Shown piece by piece: positions 53,604-62,809 of a stretch of DNA of 64,000 bases. Numbering within the stretch: the first letter of the stretch is position 1; each line of letters begins with the position of its first letter. The stretch is from the NCBI RefSeq assembly GCF_900129245.1, contig NZ_FQUT01000005.1, positions 62,001-126,000 on the forward strand, given 5' to 3'. A program made the position numbers and the translations under genes. The notes under the pieces are model-generated. The model ran no database searches, was not told where the DNA came from, and was given only the letters and a program-made list of their open reading frames with translations. The DNA comes from Chryseobacterium arachidis. GTDB lineage: Bacteria > Bacteroidota > Bacteroidia > Flavobacteriales > Weeksellaceae.

Positions 53604-53908
53604 TGAGTTTTTTACAAATGTCTCCATGCTAATCATCAAAAATCACCTTTGTTATGGAGCATCACAGAGATGAAATTCTTCAGGATTTTCCCAGAGATAA
53701 TTTTCAGAAAAAATTATTATGCTGACGTTTTTCGAAGGCTTTAAGGATAAAACGGAAACCACATTGGGAAATATCAAAGCGAATGTCGATTTCTAATTTT
53801 GAGAGGAAAACTTCTGCAATCGTATTTTGCATTCTCCGTTGGGCGAGAAGCACCAAACCTTACCGATTAAGTTAAAAAATATTAAATCCTTATCATTGAT
53901 GAGTATTT
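53604..53908. other. Gene-free stretch with possible decayed fragments
   Basis: No full gene is visible before the promoter of the DUF4861 gene. A 25-codon frame at 53719-53796 (MLTFFEGFKDKTETTLGNIK) and a similar short frame just before it look like fragments of a larger coding region, but I cannot name a family. Confidence 0.4.
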
Positions 53909-53941
53909 TTTGTCTTCGAAAGAAAATTATATTTACTTTTG
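53909..53941 (+). promoter_or_regulatory. Promoter of the DUF4861-pectate lyase operon
   Basis: TTTG at 53909-53912 (-33) and TACTTTTG at 53934-53941 (-7, exact TAnnTTTG) with a 21-base gap. Start of transcription would be near 53948, leaving a leader of about 19 bases before the ATG. Confidence 0.65.
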
Positions 53942-53966
53942 GTAAAATTAACTCAACAAAAAAAAT

Positions 53967-55151
53967 ATGTTAACAGTTAAAAATCCGGTCTTGGGTATTT
54001 TTTGTGCAATCGGTTGCATTGTTGCGGATGGTTTGAGGGCACAAACTTCTGTTCAGGTAAAAAATGTCCTGGATTTTTCAAGAAATGAGGTCGTTTCAAT
54101 TCCTGTTTCAGATTTGAAATCTTTTTTAAGCAAAAACAAAGAAAGCGATCTCAGAATCAAAGATCAGTATGGAAAATCTCTTCCCGTTCAATGGATCGAT
54201 TATAACGGTGACGGAAAAAATGATGAGTTGCTTTTTCAAGCTGCTATTGATCCTAAAAAAACAAATACCTATTCCATTTTTACCAATGAAAAAACACCTG
54301 TTCCCGAAAGTAAATTAACAACCTATTCGAGACTGGTTCCCGAAAGAGCAGACGATTATACCTGGGAGAATGATAAAATTGCATTCAGGGTGTATGGTCC
54401 GAAAGGTCAGGCTGAAGCATTGGCGGGCGTAAAAGGCAGCACGTTATCGAGTGGTGTTGATATCTGGCTGAAAAGAACCGAAAAATCTGTCATCAACGAA
54501 TGGTACAAAGGATATTTAACCGATCCGATGTATTATCATAAAGATACAAGAGGGGAAGGTTACGATCCGTATCATGTCGGAGACAGCCGCGGAACGGGAG
54601 GAATCGGAATCTGGAAAGATGAAAAGCTGCAGGTTTCAAAGAATTTTATCAGCTCCAAAACCATTGCAGAAGGTCCGCTGAGAACGGTTTTTGAATTAAC
54701 TTATGCGCCATGGAGTGAATTCGGAGTGGCAGAAAAGAAAATCGTTTCATTAGATTTAGGTTCTAATTTTTCAAAATTTGAATCTGATTTTAAAGCTGAA
54801 AAGCCGGTTCCTAACTACACTGTCGGAATTACTTTGCATAAAAATGAAGGGAAATCAGAACTCAATGATAAGAACGGCTATTATCTTCACTGGGAAAAAA
54901 TAGATGATGCTTTCGTAGGCGAAGGAATTGTAATTGATCCGAAAATTGTTCAGACGTCTATTGCTTTCAAATCTGAAACACCGGATCAAAGTAATTTATT
55001 GGTCGTGACAAAACCTCAGCAAAAACTGACGTACTATGCAGGGTTTGCGTGGCAGAAAAGTGGTCAGATTACAACAAAAGAAGATTGGGAAAAGATATTG
55101 CAGAAGCAGGCCCAAATCATTGCCAATCCTTTGGTGGTAAAAGTTAAATAA
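53967..55151 (+). CDS. DUF4861-family protein, pectin locus
   Basis: The 394-residue protein has a signal peptide (MLTVKNPVLGIFCAIGCIVADGLRAQ, cut so that it is secreted) and a long beta-sandwich-like body with VQWIDYNGDGKNDELLFQ, TWENDKIAFRVYGPKGQAEA and GEGYDPYHVGDSRGTGGIG. It matches the DUF4861 family, whose genes are repeatedly found beside pectin-degrading enzymes; the activity is not known to me. A pectate lyase gene follows after 10 bases, so the two form an operon. Confidence 0.75.
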   Translation: MLTVKNPVLGIFCAIGCIVADGLRAQTSVQVKNVLDFSRNEVVSIPVSDLKSFLSKNKESDLRIKDQYGKSLPVQWIDYNGDGKNDELLFQAAIDPKKTNTYSIFTNEKTPVPESKLTTYSRLVPERADDYTWENDKIAFRVYGPKGQAEALAGVKGSTLSSGVDIWLKRTEKSVINEWYKGYLTDPMYYHKDTRGEGYDPYHVGDSRGTGGIGIWKDEKLQVSKNFISSKTIAEGPLRTVFELTYAPWSEFGVAEKKIVSLDLGSNFSKFESDFKAEKPVPNYTVGITLHKNEGKSELNDKNGYYLHWEKIDDAFVGEGIVIDPKIVQTSIAFKSETPDQSNLLVVTKPQQKLTYYAGFAWQKSGQITTKEDWEKILQKQAQIIANPLVVKVK

Positions 55152-55161
55152 TTTTTAAAAG

Positions 55162-56181
55162 ATGAAACTAAAAATATATACATTCGCTCTTGGGTTAATG
55201 GCCATTAACCTTTCCGCTCAGGTAAAAGATACCTTAGCCGAAAAAATGATGGTTTACCAGCTTCCGAACGGAGGTTGGGGTAAACATACAAGCGATAAGC
55301 AAAACGTAGATTATACAAAGAAGATAGATCCGAAACTTTTAAAAATAATCAAAGCGACCGATAATGATTTTGCAACGATTGATAACAATGCAACTTCACG
55401 GGAAATCAATGGCTTGATTAAAGCTTATCAATCAACTAAAAACGCCGCTTATCTAAAATCAGCAGAAAAAGGAATTGGATATTTGCTGTCGATGCAGTAT
55501 GAAAACGGCGGTTTTCCACAATATTTTCCGAACACAGGGCTGTACAGAAAGCAGGTAACGTATAATGACAATGCGATGATTAATGCATTAACGGTTTTAT
55601 ACAACACAGCAGAAGGAAAAGAAGGATTTGATGCAGTGGATTCAAAATTGAAAGAAAGGTCGAAAATTGCCGTACAAAAAGGAATTGATTGTATCTTAAA
55701 AACTCAGATTGTCCAAAATGGTAAACTGTCAATTTGGGCAGATCAATACGATGAAAATACTTTAAAGCCTGAAAAAGCGAGAGCTTTCGAACCTGTTTCC
55801 TTAGCAACCGGAGAATCAATCGGGATTATAAAATTTCTGATGATGCAGCCTTTAACGCCTGAAATTGAAAAATCAATTAAATTTGCGGTAAAGTGGTTTG
55901 ATGAAAGCCGGATTCAAGGATACACGTATGCTGTTTCTAAAGTGAACGGAAAAGCAGTACGTACTTTAAGCAGGAAGGAAGGTTCGTCGGTATGGGCGAG
56001 ATTTTATGATATTGCCACCAATAAACCTATTTTCGGAGATCGTGACGGAAGCGTGAAATTTAATTACGAAGAAATTTCCGAAGAGCGTAGAATGGGCTAC
56101 AGCTGGTACAACGAAGCCGGAACAAAACTGATAGAAAGCGACTTCCCAAAATGGCTGAAGAAGAACAAAATTTCTCAGTAA
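55162..56181 (+). CDS. pelA: Pectate lyase, PL10 family
   Basis: The 339-residue secreted protein (signal MKLKIYTFALGLMAINLSAQ) is close to PL10 pectate lyases: QLPNGGWGKHT at the start, FATIDNNATSREI, MQYENGGFPQYFPN, TYNDNAMINAL, and ARFYDIATNKPIFGDRDGSV near the end. The fold is an alpha/alpha-toroid. It cleaves polygalacturonate by beta-elimination, with calcium, giving unsaturated oligomers that feed the KdgF-like enzyme in this locus. It follows the DUF4861 gene in one transcript. Confidence 0.93.
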   Translation: MKLKIYTFALGLMAINLSAQVKDTLAEKMMVYQLPNGGWGKHTSDKQNVDYTKKIDPKLLKIIKATDNDFATIDNNATSREINGLIKAYQSTKNAAYLKSAEKGIGYLLSMQYENGGFPQYFPNTGLYRKQVTYNDNAMINALTVLYNTAEGKEGFDAVDSKLKERSKIAVQKGIDCILKTQIVQNGKLSIWADQYDENTLKPEKARAFEPVSLATGESIGIIKFLMMQPLTPEIEKSIKFAVKWFDESRIQGYTYAVSKVNGKAVRTLSRKEGSSVWARFYDIATNKPIFGDRDGSVKFNYEEISEERRMGYSWYNEAGTKLIESDFPKWLKKNKISQ

Positions 56182-56186
56182 AAATA

Positions 56187-56216
56187 AAATCCTGATGTTT
56201 TTGGCATCAGGATTTT
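56187..56216 (+). terminator. Terminator after the pectate lyase gene
   Basis: An 11-bp stem (56187-56197 with 56205-56215) with a seven-base loop is followed by T. The A run before it would make it work also for the opposite strand. Confidence 0.82.
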
Positions 56217-56236
56217 TATGTAAAAAATTAAAAATT

Positions 56237-56485
56237 TTATTCCTTTCTTGAAATAGCAAAATAAATTACATACAACCACCCAAAAATTCCGTGAATGATT
56301 GCCCACAGTATAGACCTGTTTCTATCCCAGGAACATACGACTGCAATCACAGAACCCAAACCGATCCCTGTTTGGGTAACCGTATTTGTTATTTTATTGG
56401 TAGATTCTGCATCTGTATGAGTTTGTGCTGCAATAAAGCAGATTGCGAATAAAATGAAGGCAAATGAAAATACTTTCCTTGTCAT
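56237..56485 (-). CDS. Small secreted or membrane protein (82 residues)
   Basis: The product has a signal peptide (MTRKVFSFAFILFAICFIAAQ), a Thr-rich stretch (TNKITNTVTQTGI), a Gly-rich helix and a C-terminal hydrophobic helix (about 60-78). I do not recognise a family. It lies between the pectate lyase and the GH95 gene on the opposite strand, so it may be an independent gene of the locus. The signal and clean frame support reality. Confidence 0.6.
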   Translation of the reverse strand: MTRKVFSFAFILFAICFIAAQTHTDAESTNKITNTVTQTGIGLGSVIAVVCSWDRNRSILWAIIHGIFGWLYVIYFAISRKE

Positions 56486-56549
56486 AAATGTTTACTTAAT
56501 GCGTAAAAATAAAAAAGAGATTTTAATTTTTCGAATGTTTTTTTTAAAA

Positions 56550-59024
56550 TTATTTCACTTCAAACCTATAAACACCACCTTTCTTCGTTTCAAAATCAAA
56601 AACCTGAGTTTCCGGAACCGGATAACCTTTCAGTTCCGCTTTCTCTGAAACCAATGGTGTTTTAATGGAATTTACCTGATAATATTCGTTGGGGTTTTCG
56701 CCATTCGCCTCAGTTAATTTATTTTTAGATTTAAACTGGATATCCTTCGCCATTCTGATTCTGGCATTTCCGCCCAAAGTTGATCTTACCACTAATTTCG
56801 TAAGCTTAGAATTCTTCCAATCCATATCGATTTCAAAACCGCCTCTCGCCTTTAATCCTTTTACAGAACCTTCTGGCAGAGCATCAGGAAGAGCAGGCAG
56901 AAGGTAAAGGTAGCCGTCATAACTTTGCAAAAGCATTTCTGCAATCCCCGAAGTACAGCCGAAATTTCCATCAATCTGGAATGGCGGATGCGCATCCAGA
57001 AGATTAGGATAGGTTCCTCCGGATTCTCCTTTATTATCTAGCGGAGCGGGTGTTAATTGATCTGAAATCAATTTAAAAGCTCTGTTTCCATCCAATAATC
57101 TTGCCCACCAGTTTACTTTCCACCCCATCGACCAGCCCGTAGATTTATCACCTCTGTACGTCATCGAATTTTTTGCGGCTTCCGTTAAATCAGGATTTCT
57201 AAATGGCGAAATCTGTCCTGAAGGAAATAATCCGTACAAATGAGAAATATGTCTGTGCTTATCAGTTGTTTTGTCCATATCTTGCAGCCATTCCTGCAAC
57301 TGTGCGTATTGGCCAATCTGCATCGGAGGCAATTTAGCTAAAGCCGTTTTTACCTCGTCCGAGAGGTTTTGATCTTCATTTAAAACTTTTGAGGCATTGA
57401 TAAAATTGTTAAATACATCAAAAACCAACTGATTATCCATCGTTGTTCCCGCAGTAATTCCGACACCTTTGAGGTAGGTGTTTTCCGGTGACATGGACGG
57501 TGAAACCACCAGATAATTACCCGAAGGATCAGGCTGTAAAACATCCAGATAAAACAAAGCTGAACCTTTCAAAGCAGGATAATATTTTTTTAAAAACTCT
57601 TTATCTCCGGTGTATAAATAATGATTCCAAAGGTGCTGAGTGAGCCAGGCGCCACCCATTGGCCACATTCCGTAGAAACCACCGTCAACCACTCCCGTTA
57701 TTCTCCACAAATCGGTGTTGTGATGCATATTCCAGCCTCTTGCGTGATACATTTCTTTGGCAGATTCCTGTCCGGTCTCTGACAGATCCTGAATCATATC
57801 AAACAAAGGTTCATGCATTTCGCTGAGGTTGGTATTTTCCGCAGGCCAATAATTCATTTCCGTATTGATATTGACTGTATATTTACTGTCCCAAGCCGGA
57901 TTCAATTGATAATTCCAGATTCCCTGAAGATTGGCAGGCTGAGTACCCTGTTGTGAAGAAGAAATCAGGAGATAACGACCAAACTGAAAATACAAAGCCA
58001 CCAAATCGGGATCACTTGAGTTCCCAAATTCGTTAATTCTTGCATCGGTTGTTTTTTGCGCCTGTTCTGTTGTTCCTAAATGTAAGCTCACACGGTTGAA
58101 ATATTTCTGGTATTTTTCAACGTGGCTTTTGAGTTCATCGTTATATTTTTTATTTAAGGCTTTATTCAGATATTCAGCGACTTTTGCATGTGGATTACCG
58201 GAAAGATCATTGTATTTTTTGAAATTGGTCGCAATCGAAACATATAATACCACTTCATCTGCTCCCGAAATATTGAGTTTATCTTTTGTAGAAGTGAGTT
58301 TGCCACCTCTTACAACAGGAACCGCAACGGTTTTGAATTTAATTTTTCCAATTTTATTATCCACAGAACCACTTGTACCATTGATGATCAGTTGGTTTTT
58401 ATCCGTGAAAACCGAATGGATCTTGTGTGGGGTAGAAGCGTTGACTGAAAAATTTAAACTTCCTTTTTTGCTGGAGGTCAGTTTAATCACAATTACATTA
58501 TCTACAAAAGACGAGAAAATTTCGCGCTTGTAAGTTACGCCGTTTACCTCGTAGGAAACCGTGCTTACCGCTTTTTCGATGTCCAGAGTCCTTTTGTAAT
58601 TTTTAAAATTGTCATGACCTTTGAAATCTAAAAACAAATCGCCCATGGTTTGATATGGCATCCCATAGTTCAGATCTTTCGGAGCCTGTCTTGGGTAGGT
58701 TATATTAGATAGGTTTTGGGCCTCCTCAAACTTTCCGTCATTCAAGAGTTTCCGGATTTTCTGTATGCTGTCGAATGTATTTTTCGGGACATTATTTCCC
58801 GGTTCTCCTGCCCAAATTGTTTCTTCATTCAGCTGGAGGTGCTCCTGAATGGCGCCTCCAAAAACCATAGCTCCTAATCTTCCGTTTCCGATGGGTAAGG
58901 CTTCGTTCCAGTTTTCTGCGGGTTTGTTGTAGATTAATTTTAAATTCTGCTGGGCGTACGCTGAAACCGAAATAATCGTTCCGCAAGCCAATAAAAAGAT
59001 TTTATGTTGAATAGTTTTTATCAT
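56550..59024 (-). CDS. GH95 glycoside hydrolase (alpha-L-fucosidase or alpha-L-galactosidase)
   Basis: The 824-residue secreted enzyme (signal about 1-26 after the ATG at 59024, [15 protein letters not shown]) starts with [20 protein letters not shown], an N-terminal super-sandwich, and carries [17 protein letters not shown], the (alpha/alpha)6 catalytic barrel motif, then [19 protein letters not shown]. These are GH95 hallmarks. The family removes terminal alpha-1,2-linked L-fucose or L-galactose. In a pectin locus, trimming rhamnogalacturonan or xyloglucan side chains is likely. The longer frame to 59081 adds a basic segment and is not preferred. Confidence 0.92.
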   Translation of the reverse strand: MIKTIQHKIFLLACGTIISVSAYAQQNLKLIYNKPAENWNEALPIGNGRLGAMVFGGAIQEHLQLNEETIWAGEPGNNVPKNTFDSIQKIRKLLNDGKFEEAQNLSNITYPRQAPKDLNYGMPYQTMGDLFLDFKGHDNFKNYKRTLDIEKAVSTVSYEVNGVTYKREIFSSFVDNVIVIKLTSSKKGSLNFSVNASTPHKIHSVFTDKNQLIINGTSGSVDNKIGKIKFKTVAVPVVRGGKLTSTKDKLNISGADEVVLYVSIATNFKKYNDLSGNPHAKVAEYLNKALNKKYNDELKSHVEKYQKYFNRVSLHLGTTEQAQKTTDARINEFGNSSDPDLVALYFQFGRYLLISSSQQGTQPANLQGIWNYQLNPAWDSKYTVNINTEMNYWPAENTNLSEMHEPLFDMIQDLSETGQESAKEMYHARGWNMHHNTDLWRITGVVDGGFYGMWPMGGAWLTQHLWNHYLYTGDKEFLKKYYPALKGSALFYLDVLQPDPSGNYLVVSPSMSPENTYLKGVGITAGTTMDNQLVFDVFNNFINASKVLNEDQNLSDEVKTALAKLPPMQIGQYAQLQEWLQDMDKTTDKHRHISHLYGLFPSGQISPFRNPDLTEAAKNSMTYRGDKSTGWSMGWKVNWWARLLDGNRAFKLISDQLTPAPLDNKGESGGTYPNLLDAHPPFQIDGNFGCTSGIAEMLLQSYDGYLYLLPALPDALPEGSVKGLKARGGFEIDMDWKNSKLTKLVVRSTLGGNARIRMAKDIQFKSKNKLTEANGENPNEYYQVNSIKTPLVSEKAELKGYPVPETQVFDFETKKGGVYRFEVK

Positions 59025-59152
59025 TTTTATTTTTTTTGAATGATTTTTTTTAACCGTAAAAGTTTTAAAAGATTTCTTCATGCTTTTCTTTTGAATCTTT
59101 TGTGGTAAAAATAATTTTTAGATTTTAATTAAAGATCTTTATTCATTACCAA

Positions 59153-60058
59153 TTACTTATTGCTAATAGTTTTAAGCCAGTCTGCGCACACTTTTTTCCA
59201 GTTGTCCGTCAGTTCGGTTTTATTGGTAATTCCGATACTGTGTTCTCCCTTAGGGAAAATAAATAACGCCCCTTTTACTTTATTTTTAATCATGGCTTCA
59301 TAATACAACATACTGTTAATGACAGGTACTGCATTGTCATTTTGAGCATGAAATAAAATTGTAGGTGGTGTTTTTTCTGTTACCCGATTCTGCATGGAAT
59401 ACTCTGAAATCTTCTGTTGCGAAGCATTTTCTCCCAATAGATTGTCACGGCTTCCTTTATGAGCAAATTCTCCCAAATCAATAACCGGAGAAACCAGAAT
59501 TGCAAAATTTGGAACTGTGGAAATTGTTTGCCAATCACCCTTTAATTCCGTATAATCTGTAGAAATATTACTCACCATTGCTGCTAAATGTCCACCTGCA
59601 GAAGTTCCCAAAACTCCAATCTGGTCGGGAGAAATTCCATATTGAACGGCATTTTTTCTGATTAATTTTATCGCAGCCTGAATATCCTGTAACGGTCCGA
59701 TTTCTCTTTGTTTTAAGTCGGGAGAAGTAGGCAAACGGTAATTCAGCACAAAGGCGGAAATCCCTAAAGTATTGAGCCATTTTGCGTAAGAATATCCACC
59801 CAAATCGTAGGTTAAATGTCTGTAACCACCGCCGGGAATGACAATGACTGCCATTGGTTTTCTTTCTTCTTTGGCGGGTAAAAAAGCAAACAGCTCAGCT
59901 TCCTGAATCTGAGTGATTCGACCTTCTTTTTCTTCAATGGTATTTAATTTTAAACCTTTAGAATTGGGCATTTCTCCTTTCGGCCAAACTGTAATTTTCT
60001 GTTGGGCAGAAATTTGGCTGAAAAGAAATAGTATGATGATGAAAGTTATCTTCTTCAT
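59153..60058 (-). CDS. Secreted alpha/beta hydrolase, esterase copy 1
   Basis: The 301-residue enzyme has a signal peptide (MKKITFIIILFLFSQISAQ), the oxyanion segment VIPGGGYRHLTYD, the nucleophile GTSAGG, the acid region HAQNDNAVP and the His in FPKGEHSIG. It resembles acetyl-xylan or feruloyl-type esterases. It is very similar to the product of the next gene upstream in the same direction. In this locus a role in removing acetyl or other esters from pectin is likely (inference). The start at 60058 fits the signal peptide; a longer frame to 60133 does not. Confidence 0.87.
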   Translation of the reverse strand: MKKITFIIILFLFSQISAQQKITVWPKGEMPNSKGLKLNTIEEKEGRITQIQEAELFAFLPAKEERKPMAVIVIPGGGYRHLTYDLGGYSYAKWLNTLGISAFVLNYRLPTSPDLKQREIGPLQDIQAAIKLIRKNAVQYGISPDQIGVLGTSAGGHLAAMVSNISTDYTELKGDWQTISTVPNFAILVSPVIDLGEFAHKGSRDNLLGENASQQKISEYSMQNRVTEKTPPTILFHAQNDNAVPVINSMLYYEAMIKNKVKGALFIFPKGEHSIGITNKTELTDNWKKVCADWLKTISNK

Positions 60059-60135
60059 TGAAATTAAATGGTTTAGGTTAAATCGCAAAGGCGCAATTTT
60101 TTTTTTTGATAAAATACTGTTGTTAAGGCGCAAAA

Positions 60136-60156
60136 CACTTCGACAAGCTCAGTGTA
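60136..60156. repeat. Dispersed 21-base element between the two esterase genes
   Basis: acacttcgacaagctcagtg plus t, differing in one base from 29319-29339. The surrounding cgcaaaggcgcaa and ggcgcaaaa words suggest a larger repeated unit. Confidence 0.55.
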
Positions 60157-60204
60157 ATAACATTATTAATTACTTAAAGCATTTTTAAAATTACTCATTA
60201 CCCA

Positions 60205-61104
60205 TTATTTATTACTGATGGTTTCAAGCCAGTCTGAACACAGTTTTTTCCAGTTTTCGCTCAGTGCATCTTTATCGGTAACAAAAAAACGATGTCCACC
60301 TTTCGGAAAAATGAATAATGAACCCTTCACTTTATTCTTTGTCATGGCTTTATAGTACAGAATACTGTTCATTGGCGGAACAGCTGTATCATCTTGATTA
60401 TGAAACAGAATTGTGGGTGGCGTTTTTTCAGTCACTCGGTTTTGCATGGAATATTCCGTGATTTTTTCTGCTGAAGCATTTTCTCCAAGCAAACTTTCAC
60501 GGCTTCCTTTGTGAGCAAATTCGCCAAAATCAATCACCGGGCAAAATAAAACGGCAAAGTCAGGAATCGTGGAAATTGAAGCCCAATCACCTTTTAAATC
60601 GGTATAATCTGTGGAAATATTGCTTACACTTGTTGCTAAGTGACCACCAGCGGAAGTTCCCACAACTCCTACAAGATTAGGAGAGATATTCCATTGTGCC
60701 GCATTTTTTCTGATGTATTTAATCGATGCCTGAATATCCTGCAACGGAGCGATTTCTCGTTGGGTTAAATCGGTTGAAGTAGGTAATCTGTAATTGAGAA
60801 CAAACGCTGAAATTCCCAGCGTATTCATCCATTTGGCGATCTGAAATGCACCTTCATCATAAGTCAGTTTTGAATAGCCGCCACCGGGAATGATGATCAC
60901 CGACATTTGCTTTCTTTCTTTTACAGGAGGAAAAAATGCGAAAAGTTCTGGTTCTTTCAATTCTGCAAGGATTTTCTTTTTCTTGGTTTTTGAAGCTAAA
61001 ATTTTCGAATTAGGCATTTCGCCCTTTGGCCAGAACATTAGTTTTTCCTGAGCCGAAATTTGCACGAAAAAGAAAATGAGAAATAAGAAAATGGCTTTTT
61101 TCAT
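60205..61104 (-). CDS. Secreted alpha/beta hydrolase, esterase copy 2
   Basis: The 299-residue protein is a tandem paralogue of the neighbouring esterase. It has the same signal (MKKAIFLFLIFFFVQISAQ), IPGGGYSKLTYDEG, VVGTSAGGHLATSVSNISTD, HNQDDTAVPP and FPKGGHRFF with the catalytic His. The catalytic triad is intact. Differences cluster near the start of the mature protein (KPN-type linkers) and near the acid loop, as expected after duplication and drift. Likely acts on acetylated pectin fragments (inference). Confidence 0.87.
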   Translation of the reverse strand: MKKAIFLFLIFFFVQISAQEKLMFWPKGEMPNSKILASKTKKKKILAELKEPELFAFFPPVKERKQMSVIIIPGGGYSKLTYDEGAFQIAKWMNTLGISAFVLNYRLPTSTDLTQREIAPLQDIQASIKYIRKNAAQWNISPNLVGVVGTSAGGHLATSVSNISTDYTDLKGDWASISTIPDFAVLFCPVIDFGEFAHKGSRESLLGENASAEKITEYSMQNRVTEKTPPTILFHNQDDTAVPPMNSILYYKAMTKNKVKGSLFIFPKGGHRFFVTDKDALSENWKKLCSDWLETISNK

Positions 61105-61133
61105 AACTTTAAATTTATTATTTTAAAGTGTAT

Positions 61134-61171
61134 TAAAAAAAACCTAACAGGTTTTTAAACCTGTTAGGTTT
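61134..61171 (-). terminator. Terminator after the KdgF-like gene
   Basis: A 15-bp perfect inverted repeat (61140-61154 with 61157-61171) with a two-base gap is followed, on the minus strand, by T residues from the A run at 61134-61142. It lies 14 bases after the stop of the cupin gene. Confidence 0.88.
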
Positions 61172-61184
61172 GAATATTTGTGAA

Positions 61185-61526
61185 TTAATCTTTCAAAAAA
61201 TCCTCTCTGAATGGGGTAAAAGCATCGATCAATTTTCCCGCTTCTAAACATTTTACTCCATGAAAAATATTGGGTTGGGCAAAAAATCCGTCACCTTGCT
61301 GTAATATTTTCGTTTCACTATCAATGGTGACCTCAAATTTTCCTTCTGCTACATAGGTTATTTGCGAATGAAAATGTTGATGCAGAGTTCCGATGGCATC
61401 TTTTTCAAATTTTACAATCACCATCATGACCTGAGAGTTGTATCCTACAAACTGTCTGGAAACACCGTCTCCTAAATCTTCCCACTCGGAATTACCGTCG
61501 AAAAATGGTTCTTTTTTAAAATTCAT
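61185..61526 (-). CDS. kdgF: KdgF-like cupin, unsaturated uronate linearisation
   Basis: The 113-residue single-domain cupin carries GTLHQHFHSQITYVAEGKFE, with the metal His residues and Gln, and FFAQPNIFHGVKCLEAGKL, with the last His, then FTPFREDFL at the end, close to KdgF. KdgF converts the 4,5-unsaturated sugars released by pectate lyase into linear ketouronates. It fits the PL10 lyase in this locus. Distinct from general cupins by the FxPxREDF end. It is probably cytoplasmic: no signal peptide is seen. Confidence 0.85.
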   Translation of the reverse strand: MNFKKEPFFDGNSEWEDLGDGVSRQFVGYNSQVMMVIVKFEKDAIGTLHQHFHSQITYVAEGKFEVTIDSETKILQQGDGFFAQPNIFHGVKCLEAGKLIDAFTPFREDFLKD

Positions 61527-61566
61527 TTTTATTTTATTTGAATTTTTTAAATTAAATTATTTATGC

Positions 61567-61687
61567 TCACTGTCATTCTGAGCAAAACGAAGTGGAGTGA
61601 AGAATCTATTTTATCATTTAGATCATTTTATTTGTTGAGATTCTTTGAACTTCGTTCGCATCCCTTCAGGCTGTGTCAGAATGACAA
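61567..61687. repeat. Dispersed inverted repeat 'gtcattctgagc' element
   Basis: Left arm 61567-61607 (tcactgtcattctgagcaaa ... gaagaatct) and right arm 61638-61687 (agattctttgaacttcgttc ... gtcagaatgacaa) are imperfect inverted copies. The word gtcattctgagc ... gaagaatct is a common dispersed repeat in Bacteroidota. Confidence 0.7.
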
Positions 61688-61706
61688 AGTAACGTTTATT
61701 TTATTT

Positions 61707-61773
61707 CTCGCAGATTTAACAGATTAAGCAGATTTTTTAAGTTCTCATCTGCTTAATCTGTTAAATCTGCGAG
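61707..61773. repeat. Perfect 26-bp inverted repeat, likely terminator or dispersed element
   Basis: The arms 61707-61732 and 61748-61773 are perfect complements (ctcgcagatttaacagatta on the left), separated by 15 bases. It lies 8 bases after the stop of the CE12 gene. No T-run follows on that strand, so it is as likely a mobile palindrome as a terminator. Confidence 0.75.
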
Positions 61774-61781
61774 AGTTTTTA

Positions 61782-62519
61782 TTATTTAATATATTTCTCC
61801 AAACCTGTTTTCAGTTTTTTCAAATCTTTTACCGCCAATTTTGCAACAGATTCTGCACCTAATCTTGATAAATGGGTGTCATCTGCTTTATCTTTATCAT
61901 AAAATGGATTTTCCCCTGCTTTGAAATGTAAATGAAGCAGTTTTGATTTTTCCGGACCGTAAGAAATTTCTAACTGTTCAGTTAATAACTGCATGTCCAC
62001 GAAAGCAACTTTCATATCGTCAGCAACCATTCTTACCACTAAAGGATATTCCTTATGCGTGTCGATTAAAACTCCGTTTTCATTAAAATTTCTTCGGGTA
62101 ATGGACGTCATTAAAATAGGTATTGCGCCTTTTGCTCTGGTTTCATTCACATATCTTTCCAGATTGGCTCTGTATTGAGTGTAAGGATTGGTAAATTTTG
62201 TAGAATCTTTGAATTTCTGATCGTTATGCCCGAATTGAATAATGACAAAATCACCTTTTTTCAATTGTTTTTCCACTTTATCCCATCTTCCTTCCGTTCT
62301 GAAGCTTTTTGAACTTCTGCCGTTCATGGCATGATTTTGAATTTCAATTCCTGTGGTGAAAAACTGTGGTAAAACTTGTCCCCAACCGTGTTCTGGATTT
62401 TTATCGGGATTTTCTTTGTTTGCCATTGTAGAGTCGCCGATGAGGAATAAGGTTGGTTTTTGCTGAGCAAGAATTAAAGTTGAAACTGCTATGCTAAATA
62501 GTAAAAGTATTTTTTTCAT
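61782..62519 (-). CDS. Rhamnogalacturonan acetylesterase, CE12
   Basis: The 245-residue secreted GDSL-type esterase (signal MKKILLLFSIAVSTLILAQQ) has block I FLIGDSTMANKE, the WGQVLPQFF and NGRSSKSFRTEGRW segments, block III FGHNDQKF, and block V DDTHLSRLGAE with the catalytic Asp and His. It removes acetyl groups from the rhamnogalacturonan I backbone, making it open to lyases. A typical member of the family in length and motifs. Confidence 0.92.
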   Translation of the reverse strand: MKKILLLFSIAVSTLILAQQKPTLFLIGDSTMANKENPDKNPEHGWGQVLPQFFTTGIEIQNHAMNGRSSKSFRTEGRWDKVEKQLKKGDFVIIQFGHNDQKFKDSTKFTNPYTQYRANLERYVNETRAKGAIPILMTSITRRNFNENGVLIDTHKEYPLVVRMVADDMKVAFVDMQLLTEQLEISYGPEKSKLLHLHFKAGENPFYDKDKADDTHLSRLGAESVAKLAVKDLKKLKTGLEKYIK

Positions 62520-62540
62520 TTTAAATAAATTTTTATTAAT

Positions 62541-62566
62541 GTTCTTTTGTCTTAAAACAAAAGAAC
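62541..62566. repeat. Palindrome gttcttttgt / acaaaagaac
   Basis: A 10-bp perfect stem with a six-base loop, a relative of the hairpin at 1147-1171. The region 62567-62809 beyond it has no gene and is low-complexity. Confidence 0.55.
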
Positions 62567-62809
62567 CAAAAGTTCAAGACTTGGAAACTTCCGCTAAGAA
62601 TAAATTCTGTTCTCTAAAAATTCTAAAATTGACTCTCTTCGTTCGCCGAACCACTTTGTTAGGTTTCGCGCGAATTTTATATTAGTTTTTCGTCTCAATA
62701 TTTGTGTCGCGCTCAGACAGTAGAATTTTTTTAACGTTCACAGAATTAATTTTCTTAACGCTCCATTTTCCTAGGTCGATTTATTGAGGTTATCATTACT
62801 CATTACCGA

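Noticed and set aside
53719..53796. 25-codon frame before the DUF4861 gene
   Set aside because: Too short and without family match; may be a fragment but not annotated as a gene.
62491..62685. 64-codon plus-strand frame overlapping the CE12 start and repeat
   Set aside because: It runs through a palindromic repeat and an antisense signal-peptide region; no protein features.
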